Shown here piece by piece: positions 45,467-53,434 of a stretch of DNA of 54,915 nt (within the stretch, counting starts at the first letter, position 1; the number at the start of each line of letters is the position of its first letter). The notes beneath the pieces are model-generated. The model saw only the letters and a list, made by a program, of their open reading frames with translations. It made no database searches and had not been told where the DNA came from. This DNA is from an uncultured Pseudanabaenaceae cyanobacterium. GTDB lineage: Bacteria > Cyanobacteriota > Cyanobacteriia > PCC-9006 > JAAUQQ01. The translations under genes and the position numbers were made by a program. The stretch covers positions 1-54,915 of the forward strand of contig CALLAT010000067.1 of the NCBI GenBank assembly GCA_938002085.1. Reading direction: 5' to 3'.

Positions 45467-45598
45467 GGCACTGGTTCGGGTGAGTCGCTTAGCAAGTTGG
45501 GGAAAGGAGGCCAGCAGCGGAGACCTAAGGAAGAATAGGGAGTCGCTGCTGGCACCCTAGAATAATAGAAGAGACTGAACCAGTCGCAGGCTGGAACT

Positions 45599-45612
45599 GC
45601 TTCCACGGAAGC
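45599..45612. promoter_or_regulatory. Possible operator in the divergent promoter region
   Basis: GCTTCCACGGAAGC is a six-base inverted repeat with a two-base centre, 32 bases before the ATG at 45645. Symmetry of this type suits a TetR-like dimer. No regulator gene lies next to it. Confidence 0.3.
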
Positions 45613-45644
45613 GATTTGCGCAAGGTATTTATCAAAGGCATTCC

Positions 45645-46913
45645 ATGGTTGATCACAAACCTAGCTACGATTTGGTTGTTTTTGGCGCAACAGGGTTTGT
45701 GGGTCGCATCCTTTGTGGTTACTTGCTTAAGCAAGTGGGGGGCAATGGCTCTGTGAAATGGGCGATCGCCGGTCGCTCAGAATCCAAGCTCAAGGCTTTG
45801 ATTGCTGAACTGGGAAGCGGTGCCGACAACTTGCCTTACCTTACGGCTGATGTAACCGACGAAGGGAGCGTTAGGGCGCTGTGTGGCCAAACGCGAGTTG
45901 TGATTTCCACGGTGGGTCCCTATGCGTTGTATGGAGAAGCTTTGGTCAAAGTCTGTGCTGAGACGGGCACGGACTATTGCGATCTCACCGGAGAGCCCCA
46001 GTGGATTCGGCAGATGATTGAGCGCTACCAAGCGGGAGCAAAAGCGTCTGGGGCGCGGATTGTCCATTGCTGTGGGTTTGATTCGATTCCGTCAGATTTG
46101 GGGGTGTATTACTTACAACAGCAGGCGCAAGAGCGGTTTGGGCGGGTTTGCGATCGCGTCAAGATGCGAGTCAAGTCAGTCCAGGGAGGCGTCTCTGGCG
46201 GCACCATCGCCAGCGGCGTCAACCTCATTCAAGAAGCCCGCGTCAACCCAGAGTTGCGCCAGGAACTGGATAATCCCTATTCGCTCTGTCTGGACATCGG
46301 CTCCGAAACGGCCCAGGCGATGGCTCATCCCCCGACTCTGGTGCCGGTGCAGTACGACCCCGACTTTCAGGCTTGGGTGTCGCCTTTTGTGATGGCGGCG
46401 ATTAACACCCGCATTGTGCTGCGTTCCAATGCGTTGCTGGGCTATTCCTATGGCCAGAGTTTTCAGTATGAGGAGGCGATGTTGAATGGCTCCAAGGCAA
46501 AAGGCTGGTTGTCAGCTCAGGGAATGAGCTTGGTCCTCGGCGGCTTTGCAGTGGCGATGGCTTTTGCGCCTACGCGCTGGCTTTTGGGGAATACGATTGT
46601 TCCGAAGCCGGGGGAGGGGCCAAGTTTTGAATCTCAGGAGGCGGGGTTTTATGATTTGCGCTTTTGGGGGATAACGGCTGAGGGAGAGAGTCTGGAGGTG
46701 AAGGTGATGGGCGATCGCGATCCAGGCTATGGATCGACGGCGAAGATGTTGGGGCAGGCAGGGCTCTGTTTGGCTGAGGATTTTGCAGGGGCTGATAAGC
46801 CGGGTGGGTTTTGGACGCCTGCGTCGATGTTTGGGGATGTTTTGATTGAGCGGCTGGAGAAGGCTGCTGGATTGACGTTTGAGGTTTGTGGGGCGGGAAG
46901 TTCTAAGGGGTGA
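45645..46913 (+). CDS. Saccharopine-dehydrogenase-like protein, trans-acting enoyl reductase family
   Basis: 422 residues. Rossmann start YDLVVFGATGFVGRILCGYL, then WAIAGRSESKLKAL and VISTVGPYALYGEALVKVCA, followed by GTDYCDLTGE and IVHCCGFDSIPSDLG, the signature of the family that includes mycobacterial Rv2953 and Rv2449c. The Mycobacterium tuberculosis member Rv2953 supplies enoyl reduction for phenolic lipid synthesis. A membrane-like helix (SLVLGGFAVAMAFAPTRWLL) lies near residue 300. Divergent from the hydrolase-SDR-FMO operon. Substrate unknown. Confidence 0.88.
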   Translation: MVDHKPSYDLVVFGATGFVGRILCGYLLKQVGGNGSVKWAIAGRSESKLKALIAELGSGADNLPYLTADVTDEGSVRALCGQTRVVISTVGPYALYGEALVKVCAETGTDYCDLTGEPQWIRQMIERYQAGAKASGARIVHCCGFDSIPSDLGVYYLQQQAQERFGRVCDRVKMRVKSVQGGVSGGTIASGVNLIQEARVNPELRQELDNPYSLCLDIGSETAQAMAHPPTLVPVQYDPDFQAWVSPFVMAAINTRIVLRSNALLGYSYGQSFQYEEAMLNGSKAKGWLSAQGMSLVLGGFAVAMAFAPTRWLLGNTIVPKPGEGPSFESQEAGFYDLRFWGITAEGESLEVKVMGDRDPGYGSTAKMLGQAGLCLAEDFAGADKPGGFWTPASMFGDVLIERLEKAAGLTFEVCGAGSSKG

Positions 46914-46953
46914 CTGAGATATTTGCTGCGCCAACAGGATGCATGGGGTCGTG

Positions 46954-47736
46954 CTAGGGATTGAGAATGCAAGCCATCCAGTCTTGGTCTTCAGGGCTGA
47001 GTTTTGGGGAAGGAGGAGGTTCGCTGTAGTCGATGGTGAGGTCGAGTCCGGCGCGATCGTAGGTTTGCTCTAGCACTTGCTGAAGGTCGAGGATTGCGCC
47101 TGCATCCTCTCTTTGCAGGGGGATTTTCAGGTTGGGCATGGTTTCTTGCAGGCCAAAGCTATACAACTCTGCTTCGGGTCGGAGTTGAGTGGGGCTGATG
47201 ATGACGGTGTAGCAATCGGTATTGTTGGTTTCTGGGGTGAACATGGCTCGGCCAGCTCGGATAAGGTCGATTTCAACAAAGTTGGCGTCGCTGCTCAATA
47301 GACGGAGACGCTTGGTTTCGTAGGCATCTCGTCCAGGGCCTGATTTTTTGTTTTTGGGCGATAGTAACTCGATGACGGTGACGACGGAGCCGGTGGCAAC
47401 GTCTCTGATTTCGAGATAGCTTTCTCGTACTTCTTCGGGGGTGGGCAGGAGGATGCGGCGGGGCTGGGTGAAGGGTTGAGTGGCAATAGCGGCAGAGGCG
47501 GTGGGGAGTTCGGCTGGGCGCTGACTGGCACGGGCGATGGAGACGTCGGGAATGCCTACAGTGAGGGATTCACCGTCTACCATTTCGTAAATGCGGCGTT
47601 CGACGGCGACGCGATATTTGGGCATGACTTGGGGGTTGAGGTGGTCGGCGATGGCGACGATGAGCCGACTGTGAACCTCAGGCCAGAGCTGGGGATCTTC
47701 CAAGTAGGGATTCATGCCGGGGAAGGGAGAGGGCAT
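46954..47736 (-). CDS. DUF4058 family protein
   Basis: 260 residues beginning with the family signature MPSPFPGMNPYLEDPQLWP. The rest follows DUF4058 (VERRIYEMVDGESLTVGIPD; VTVIELLSPKNKK, which resembles a PD-(D/E)XK nuclease core; VEIDLIRAG). The family is very common in cyanobacteria and planctomycetes; its role is unknown, and the E-L-L-S-P-x-N-K segment resembles that of Uma2 proteins. ATG at 47736, divergent from a Uma2 gene. Confidence 0.9.
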   Translation of the reverse strand: MPSPFPGMNPYLEDPQLWPEVHSRLIVAIADHLNPQVMPKYRVAVERRIYEMVDGESLTVGIPDVSIARASQRPAELPTASAAIATQPFTQPRRILLPTPEEVRESYLEIRDVATGSVVTVIELLSPKNKKSGPGRDAYETKRLRLLSSDANFVEIDLIRAGRAMFTPETNNTDCYTVIISPTQLRPEAELYSFGLQETMPNLKIPLQREDAGAILDLQQVLEQTYDRAGLDLTIDYSEPPPSPKLSPEDQDWMACILNP

Positions 47737-47819
47737 GGGGTTTACCGCTTACGTTTCACTATTTTAATGGGTCGTGATGGGGCGGTTATGATGAGGGGGA
47801 TGAGGTGTGGAGTGCGCCC

Positions 47820-48395
47820 ATGGTTCAAGCCCCAATCCAATCTGTTGAGCAGCGGCTGACGCTGGAGCAGTTTCTGGCGCTGCCGGAGACAAAGCCTGCC
47901 AGCGAATATATTGACGGACAGATTATCCAAAAGCCCATGCCTCAGGGAGAACACAGCACGTTGCAGGGTGATTTGGTGAGCTTTGTGAATGGGGTGCTGA
48001 AGCCTGGGAAGGTGGGGCGGGCTTATCCGGAGTTGCGTTGTACGTTTGGGGGGCGGTCTACGATTCCAGATGTGTCGGTGTTTTGCTGGGAGCGGATTCC
48101 TCGGCGGGCGGATGGTCGGGTGGCGAATCGGTTTGAGTTAGCGCCGGATTGGGTGATTGAGATTTTGTCGCCGGAGCAGCGGCAGACGAAGGTGGTTCGC
48201 AATATTTTGCATTGCCTGGAGCATGGGGCGGAGATGGGCTGGCTGTTGGAGCCGGAGGAGTCTTGGATTTTTGTTTATGGGGCTGGGGGCTCTGTGCAGG
48301 TGTTTGAGGAAGCGGGGGCGGTTTTGCCGGTGCCGGGTTTTGCGGGGACGGTGGAGTTGACGGTGGGGGAGGTGTTTGATTGGTTGAAGGGTTAG
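47820..48395 (+). CDS. Uma2 family (DUF820) putative endonuclease
   Basis: 191 residues from ATG at 47820. Uma2 pattern: RLTLEQFLALPETKPASEYI, DGQIIQKPMP, IPDVSVFCWER, PDWVIEILSPEQRQTKV and an H-G-A-E-M-G-W-L-L end. These have the PD-(D/E)XK nuclease fold with D...E-x-x-x-x-Q/K. They occur in dozens of copies in cyanobacteria; function unknown. It is divergent from the DUF4058 gene and precedes the integron-like remnant. Confidence 0.9.
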   Translation: MVQAPIQSVEQRLTLEQFLALPETKPASEYIDGQIIQKPMPQGEHSTLQGDLVSFVNGVLKPGKVGRAYPELRCTFGGRSTIPDVSVFCWERIPRRADGRVANRFELAPDWVIEILSPEQRQTKVVRNILHCLEHGAEMGWLLEPEESWIFVYGAGGSVQVFEEAGAVLPVPGFAGTVELTVGEVFDWLKG

Positions 48396-48464
48396 CAGTT
48401 ATCTGGCGGGCTGCGAACGCCTCGACCTCCGCAATTGAACATGTGGGTATAAATTACAGTTGTC

Positions 48465-48755
48465 TCAGCATCTTAGTTCTGGATGAAGCGCTTCACGATA
48501 AAGGAAGAGAATGGCGTTGAAGGCTTGATTTTGAGTGGAAGCAGCAACCTGGCGCTCTGTTGCCAAGTAGGTTAAGAAGGCTTCAATTTCTGGAACCCCC
48601 ATTTCTGAGGGGTGTCGTTTGTTATGAAACAGAATGTAGCGACGGATCCACTGAACGTAAGTTTTCTCTGTACGATAAGAATAATGATTGAGGCGAATTG
48701 CCTCTCAAACTCTTACAAGCAGCTTCTTTGGAGCTTTTTGTATGGCAGCGTGATA
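48465..48755 (-). pseudogene. Integron-type tyrosine recombinase (IntI), broken N-terminal domain
   Basis: Read on the minus strand: KAPKKLLVRV, an in-frame TGA at 48707-48705, then EAIRLNHYSYRTEKTYVQW, IRRYILFHNKRHPSEMGVPE, IEAFLTYLATERQVAASTQ, NQAFNAILFLYREAL, HPELRC and a stop at 48467-48465. This is the SAM-like DNA-binding domain of IntI-type integrases; integron IntI1 has the same LHYSLRTEQAYVHW and [20 protein letters not shown] pattern. The TGA replaces a conserved Arg (CGA to TGA is one step). The whole catalytic domain is missing. Upstream frame bounds are uncertain. It reads away from the nuclease ORF, as intI does from its cassettes. Confidence 0.82.
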
Positions 48756-48791
48756 GCCCGAAAAGTTCGGCAGATCACCCTGAGCAGCATG

Positions 48792-48882
48792 ATATTCAGA
48801 ATAATTCTGGTGTACTCCTAGGAATATACAGAAAAATTCTGGCTATCCTCCCTCTGAGGGGGAGATATACTGAAAAACTCCG
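48792..48882. repeat. Three degenerate direct repeats between integrase remnant and cassette
   Basis: Copies start at 48792, 48824 and 48865. The first two share ATAT-x-CAGAA-x-AATTCTGG over about 27 bases; the third is a shorter, weaker copy (ATATACTGAAAAACTCC). The first contains the palindrome CAGAATAATTCTG. Spacing is 32 and 41 bases. Confidence 0.55.
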
Positions 48883-48986
48883 TCTAATAAGTAGTTAGCT
48901 GTCTGGTCTTCTAAATGGTGCAGACAAAGAACTATGAGAGTGTTGTAACAGTTAGTAAGTGGATTTTGAAGAGGAGGGCTACTGAG

Positions 48987-49820
48987 ATGTCCAAATGGTA
49001 TGAAAAGCTGGTACACGAAACTTATCAAGCCCTTCTCGACCAAGAATCACACATCAAGAACCTAGTTGTGCAGCACGATGTCAAGTTGACTGGCAAAAGT
49101 GGTGCTTCTCATCAAATTGATGTCTATTGGGAATTCAGGATAGCTGATACTATCTATCGAACATGTATTGAGTGCAGGAATTATGCGTCAAACATCAAAA
49201 AAAGTAGAATTGTAGAATTCAAAGGTATTTTGGACGACATAGGTAACGCGAACGGAATTATTGTAACTAGGGTTGGTTTTCAAAAAGGAGCTTTAACCTA
49301 TGCCGAACATCACGGAGTTCGACTACTCCTTATCAATCCTGTACTTCAGAGAATAGACATGAATGTACATATGGTTATCCCGCAGATAAGTAACATAGGA
49401 TTTTCGTTTGATTCTTCTCACGCAAAGTCTGTTTTAGAAGCAGCAGGAGTTGATACTGAGAGTATTTTATTGGAATTAAATGCTTTAGCTAAAGACATTT
49501 ATCTATATGATACACGCGGAAATAGAACACGTAATATAGCGGCAGTGTTATCACAATCTATAGGTGAAGTTGGTCAAATCGTTGTCGATCTTGACAATGA
49601 ATATCTAGAAACATCGCATGGATTGATAAAACTCAATTCAATTAGTTTTGAGCGACAGGAAGAGATGGTTGAGAATAAGATTGCCATTGGTGATGGTGAA
49701 GATGTCGTTAAAACGTTAATCCAAGATGTTCTCGAAAACACATCTAAGTATCTTTTCAAAGATGGTGCTGTAGGCAGCGAATCTCGAAGAGACAAATTGT
49801 TGCCTCAACAGGACAGCTAA
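48987..49820 (+). CDS. Mrr-like restriction-endonuclease-fold protein in an integron-type cassette
   Basis: 277 residues from ATG at 48987, which has GAGGAGG nine bases upstream; ATG at 48915 is an unlikely longer start. The N-terminal 120 residues match Mrr_cat-like nucleases: GKSGASHQIDVYWEF, CIECRNYASNIKKSRIVEF, NGIIVTRVGFQKGA and GVRLLLI. The acidic residues of PD-(D/E)XK are present, but the usual Lys of E-C-K is Arg. The rest (about 130-277) is unrecognised. Codon use is AT-richer than most neighbours, fitting horizontal gain. The TAA stop overlaps the first bases of the attC-like site, as in integron cassettes. Role may be defence against foreign DNA; inferred only. Confidence 0.72.
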   Translation: MSKWYEKLVHETYQALLDQESHIKNLVVQHDVKLTGKSGASHQIDVYWEFRIADTIYRTCIECRNYASNIKKSRIVEFKGILDDIGNANGIIVTRVGFQKGALTYAEHHGVRLLLINPVLQRIDMNVHMVIPQISNIGFSFDSSHAKSVLEAAGVDTESILLELNALAKDIYLYDTRGNRTRNIAAVLSQSIGEVGQIVVDLDNEYLETSHGLIKLNSISFERQEEMVENKIAIGDGEDVVKTLIQDVLENTSKYLFKDGAVGSESRRDKLLPQQDS

Positions 49821-49900
49821 CAACCCAAACGCAGCGGACGGACTAGAGCTGGTGGTTCTAAGTTCGAGGTGTTCTGCCGCCGCTGGTTGGGAACGTTATC
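49816..49900. other. attC-like recombination site
   Basis: Two imperfectly paired arms: TAAC (49818-49821) with GTTA (49895-49898), CCCAA (49824-49828) with TTGGG (49887-49891), AGCGG (49833-49837) with CCGCT (49880-49884), and CGG (49839-49841) with CCG (49877-49879). An A at 49838 is left unpaired, like the extrahelical bases of attC sites, and the spacers between pairs are unpaired as in the attC central spacer. The terminal loop is about 35 bases. The ORF stop sits in the left outer arm. Confidence 0.68.
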
Positions 49901-49947
49901 TGAGAACAATAGAGTTGTTGACTCAACAAATAACCAACTCCTGAATG

Positions 49948-49975
49948 CTGTTCTGCATAAAGAACAGCATTGCTA
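49948..49975. terminator. Hairpin between cassette and nirD
   Basis: AATGCTGTTCT pairs exactly with AGAACAGCATT around a six-base loop (GCATAA-like). It lies between the convergent nuclease and nirD genes and may serve either. T runs are short. Confidence 0.55.
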
Positions 49976-50016
49976 TTAGTCGTTGAGTCATCTTGCTCAA
50001 GACAAATTCTTCTCGC

Positions 50017-50388
50017 TCAGTTGTTGCCCCCTATCTGAACCTGGCCATCAACAAGCTGTACCGGATAAACCTGAAGAGAAACTTCTTCATTATCCAAACA
50101 AACCCCAGTCTTCAGGTTGAAATTCTGCTTGTAAATCGGTGAAGCAACCTTCAACACCCCCTGCCGATCGCCCAATATCCCCCGCGACATCACAAAAGCC
50201 TTACTAAACGGATCAAAATTACCCGTCGCATAAACTTCTTCCGTCGAGCCAATGCGAAATATCGCCACTTGCTCTCCATTCACCAAAGCATTAACTCCGG
50301 TATTGGGCGCGATCGCATCCAACGAACAAACCGTCACCCAGTTAATCGAATCAGCCGTTGTCGTAGCCTGAACCGCAGAACTTTCCAT
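50017..50388 (-). CDS. nirD: Nitrite reductase small subunit NirD
   Basis: 123 residues from ATG at 50388. A longer ATG at 50451 falls inside a repeat element and is less likely. The Rieske-like fold can be followed (INWVTVCSLDAIAPNTGVNA; VASPIYKQNFNLKTGVCLDN) but the Cys-His cluster ligands are absent, as in NirD generally. It partners NirB. It lies 182 bases after the nirB stop, with a palindromic repeat between. Confidence 0.92.
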   Translation of the reverse strand: MESSAVQATTTADSINWVTVCSLDAIAPNTGVNALVNGEQVAIFRIGSTEEVYATGNFDPFSKAFVMSRGILGDRQGVLKVASPIYKQNFNLKTGVCLDNEEVSLQVYPVQLVDGQVQIGGNN

Positions 50389-50439
50389 CGTCTTCAAATC
50401 TCCAGAAGTAATATCTAAAACAACTTGAGCTTGGCCATT

Positions 50440-50568
50440 GCTGACCCCCATCCCCTAACCCCTTGCTCCCAATCCTGGGGGAAGGGGAACCGAACGCAAA
50501 GCTACTCTTGAGGCTGCGACTCCCCTCTCCCAAACTTGGGAGAGGGGCCGGGGGTAAGGGCTCTCCCA
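50440..50568. repeat. Palindromic intergenic repeat between nirB and nirD
   Basis: CCCCTCTCCCAA (50522-50533) pairs exactly with TTGGGAGAGGGG (50536-50547). A weaker half-copy (CTCCCAATCCTGGGGGAAGG) lies at 50466-50485, and C-rich and G-rich flanks (CCCCCATCCCCTAACCCC; CCGGGGGTAAGGG) can pair outside it. This is a type of element scattered through many cyanobacterial spacers. Confidence 0.75.
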
Positions 50569-50570
50569 AC

Positions 50571-53135
50571 CTACTGAGCCGGACTCACCAACGCATCACG
50601 GCTCTGGCTCAAAACCGCCCGCTCCGCCTCCGTCGCCGGACGCTTCTGCCCCCGCTCCTGTACATACACCAGCGATGGGTCAGCATCATCTGCATTCACA
50701 AAGTGACTGAACCGCTGCAACTTCTCCGGGCTCTCAATCGTGGTTTTCCACTCACATTGATAGGTATCCACATGGTGCTGCATCTGAGCTTCTAACTCCT
50801 CCGCAATGCCCAAAGAATCCTCAACAATCACCTGCTTCAAATAATCCAAACCGCCCTCTAACTTCTTAAACCAAGTGGAGGTGCGCTGTAGCTTATCAGC
50901 CGTGCGAATGTAGAACACCAGGAAGCGATCAATATACTTAATCAGCGTCTCCTTATCGATGTCCGTAGCCAGCAGAACCGCATGGTGAGGCGTCATGCCG
51001 CCGTTGCCGCAGATATACAAATTCCAGCCATTTTCTGTCGCGATAATGCCAAAGTCTTTGCTCTGAGCTTCGGCGCATTCTCGCGTACAGCCGGAGACAG
51101 CGGACTTGAGCTTGTGGGGCGATCGCAACCCTCGATAGCGCTGCTCCACTTCAATTGCCAAGCTGGTTGAATCCTGCACGCCAAAGCGACACCAGCTACT
51201 GCCGACACAGGACTTCACCGTCCGCAGGGCTTTACCGTAGGCATGGCCCGACTCAAAACCAGCCTCCACCAGCCGCTCCCAAATCTTCGGTAGCTGATCC
51301 ACCCGCGCCCCAAACAGATCCACCCGCTGAGCTCCGGTGATTTTGGTGTAGAGGTCAAATTCCTGAGCGACCTGTCCCAAGACAATCAGCTTCTCTGGCG
51401 TAATCTCGCCGCCGGGGACGCGAGGAATGACCGAGTAGGTGCCGTCCTTTTGAATGTTTGCGAGGAAGGAATCGTTGGTATCCTGCAAGCCCACGTGGGG
51501 CGTATTCAACACATAGTCATTCCAGGAGGAAGCCAGCATGGAAGCCACCGCAGGCTTGCAAACCTCACAGCCATGGCCTGTGCCATGTTTCTCTAGCAAC
51601 TCATCGAAGGAGCGAATCTCGCCCACCCGCAATAAGTGATACAACTCCTGACGAGAATAGGCGAAGTGCTCGCAAATATGATCGTTAACCTCGACCCCAG
51701 CTTTCTTCAGCTCCGTGGTGAGAATGTCCTTCACCAGAGGGGTACAGCCCCCACAGCCGGTTCCCGCCTTGGTGCATTTTTTCAGCGTCGCTAGGTCGGT
51801 AATCCCGTCTGATTGGATCGCCTCACAGAGCTCTCCCTTCGTCACATTGTTACAAGAACAAACCTGAGCCGTGTCGGGCAGGCTATCCATGGACAGCGTC
51901 GCCGCACCAGCCCCCGCAGGCAGCAACAGACCCAGCGGATTGTCCGGCAGCTCAATCTGGTTTTGCATTAGCTGGAGCAGCGTGCCATAGGCTTCCGCAT
52001 CGCCCACCAAAATGCCACCCAGCAGCAGCTTGCCGCCCGCATCCACCACCAGCTTTTTGTAAGTGCCCGCGACGCTATCGTTCACCGCCAGCTCTTTGGC
52101 CCCAGGTGTCTTGGCGAAATTATCGCCAAAGCTCGCCACATCCACGCCCAGCAGCTTCAGCTTCGTGGACATATCTGCGCCAGTAAATTGTTGCGCTTCT
52201 GCGACCTCCAGCAACTGGTCGCTAGCCACCTCCGCCATCTGATAGCCCGGTGCCACTAGGCCAAAAATGCGGTTGTTGTACAGCGCACATTCCCCAATAG
52301 CATAGATATTAGAGTCGGAGGTTTGGCAAGCTTCGTTAATAACGATTCCGCCTCGCTCACCCATCTCCAGCCCGCAATCCCGCGCCAGCTCATCCCTGGG
52401 GCGAATGCCCGCCGAGAAGACAATCATGTCGGTTTGCAGCGAAGTATCATCGTTAAACTGCATGTACGACAGCTTGCCATTCTCACTGACAATGTCCGTC
52501 GTGACTCTACTGGTATGAACATGAACACCCAGGGCCTCGATCTTCTCCTTGAGAACTTCGCCTGCGGTCTCATCCAGTTGTACGGGCATTAAGCGCGGCG
52601 CAAACTCCACCACATGGGTATCCAACCCTAGGGACTTGAGAGCATTGGCGCATTCCAGACCCAGCAGACCACCGCCCACAACCACGCCCACCTTGGACTG
52701 TTGGGCATGGGCCTTCATCGCATCCAGATCTTCGATCGTGCGATAGACAAAGGTGCCCTTGGCATCATTGCCTTTAATGGGAGGCACAAAGGGATAGGAG
52801 CCAGTCGCCAAAACTAGTCGGTCGTAAGCAATCTCAACGCCATTGGCGGAGCGGACGAGCTTCTTGTCGCGGTCAATTTCAGTGACGCGATCGCCAATAT
52901 AAATCTGAATCCCATTGTTGTCGTAAAATCCAGGACTTACCAGCGTCAAGTCTGCTGCAGTTTTATCGACAAAGTATTCGCTGAGATGGACGCGATCGTA
53001 GGCAACGCGGGGCTCCTCGCAAAAGGTAATCAGATTCCAATGATCAAGGGCACCTTTTTCAACCATCAGTTCAAGTAACCGATGTCCGACCATGCCATTG
53101 CCAATGACGACGAGAGTTTGCTTGCTGTCCGGCAT
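50571..53135 (-). CDS. nirB: Nitrite reductase [NAD(P)H] large subunit NirB
   Basis: 854 residues from ATG at 53135 (GTG at 53192 is a longer, weaker option). Order: FAD/NAD domains (TLVVIGNGMVGHRLLELM; VGVVVGGGLLGLECANAL), a BFD-like 2Fe-2S domain (VCSCNNVTKGEL ... GTGCGGCTPL), a second Cys-containing segment (GHGCEVCKPAV), and the sirohaem-4Fe4S domain with the cluster cysteines in SCVGSSWCRFG (C-x5-C) and SGCTRECAEA (C-x3-C). It reduces nitrite to ammonium with NAD(P)H. Cyanobacteria normally use ferredoxin-dependent NirA, so this is an uncommon choice. It is first in a nirB-nirD operon. No NtcA box (GTA-N8-TAC) was found upstream; TACAAT near 53240 may be a -10 box. Confidence 0.95.
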   Translation of the reverse strand: MPDSKQTLVVIGNGMVGHRLLELMVEKGALDHWNLITFCEEPRVAYDRVHLSEYFVDKTAADLTLVSPGFYDNNGIQIYIGDRVTEIDRDKKLVRSANGVEIAYDRLVLATGSYPFVPPIKGNDAKGTFVYRTIEDLDAMKAHAQQSKVGVVVGGGLLGLECANALKSLGLDTHVVEFAPRLMPVQLDETAGEVLKEKIEALGVHVHTSRVTTDIVSENGKLSYMQFNDDTSLQTDMIVFSAGIRPRDELARDCGLEMGERGGIVINEACQTSDSNIYAIGECALYNNRIFGLVAPGYQMAEVASDQLLEVAEAQQFTGADMSTKLKLLGVDVASFGDNFAKTPGAKELAVNDSVAGTYKKLVVDAGGKLLLGGILVGDAEAYGTLLQLMQNQIELPDNPLGLLLPAGAGAATLSMDSLPDTAQVCSCNNVTKGELCEAIQSDGITDLATLKKCTKAGTGCGGCTPLVKDILTTELKKAGVEVNDHICEHFAYSRQELYHLLRVGEIRSFDELLEKHGTGHGCEVCKPAVASMLASSWNDYVLNTPHVGLQDTNDSFLANIQKDGTYSVIPRVPGGEITPEKLIVLGQVAQEFDLYTKITGAQRVDLFGARVDQLPKIWERLVEAGFESGHAYGKALRTVKSCVGSSWCRFGVQDSTSLAIEVEQRYRGLRSPHKLKSAVSGCTRECAEAQSKDFGIIATENGWNLYICGNGGMTPHHAVLLATDIDKETLIKYIDRFLVFYIRTADKLQRTSTWFKKLEGGLDYLKQVIVEDSLGIAEELEAQMQHHVDTYQCEWKTTIESPEKLQRFSHFVNADDADPSLVYVQERGQKRPATEAERAVLSQSRDALVSPAQ

Positions 53136-53434
53136 ACTGATTGGCTCGTAAATTCTCTGCCCCCTACAGTTATCGATCCCCTTACGAAACACTAGCCTTC
53201 TATTTGTTTTGCGCTCAGATTAGATGCGCTAATTGTATGTATGAAGCAGTTTTCAAATAGGCCTTAATAAATCGATCCACAGTTCTTGAGAATCAAGCTA
53301 TTCATGTAAATGTGTGAAACAAACCATGAGGAAATGTTGCTGCGAGGCTAGATTTTGGAGTGGCTTAGTTCTCCGCAGATTTCTGCCAATACTCTTGGGA
53401 AATGTTGCTTGGCGAGGTCTGGTTCTGATGGGGG

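Larger units (their letters stand above)
48396..48986. other. Spacer containing integrase remnant and degenerate repeats
   Basis: About 590 bases between the Uma2 gene and the nuclease cassette. It holds a broken integrase N-terminus on the minus strand (48465-48755), three degenerate repeats (48792-48882) and a small CCCTC/GAGGG-type hairpin at 48850-48863. In an intact integron the recombination site attI and the cassette promoter would lie between integrase and cassette. Confidence 0.55.

Noticed and set aside
48398..48405. GTTATCTG just after the Uma2 gene, equal to the right end of the attC-like site
   Set aside because: No paired arm surrounds it, and an eight-base match is expected by chance about once or twice in a window this size.
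53193..53320. NtcA site upstream of nirB
   Set aside because: No GTA-N8-TAC was found in the stretch on either strand.
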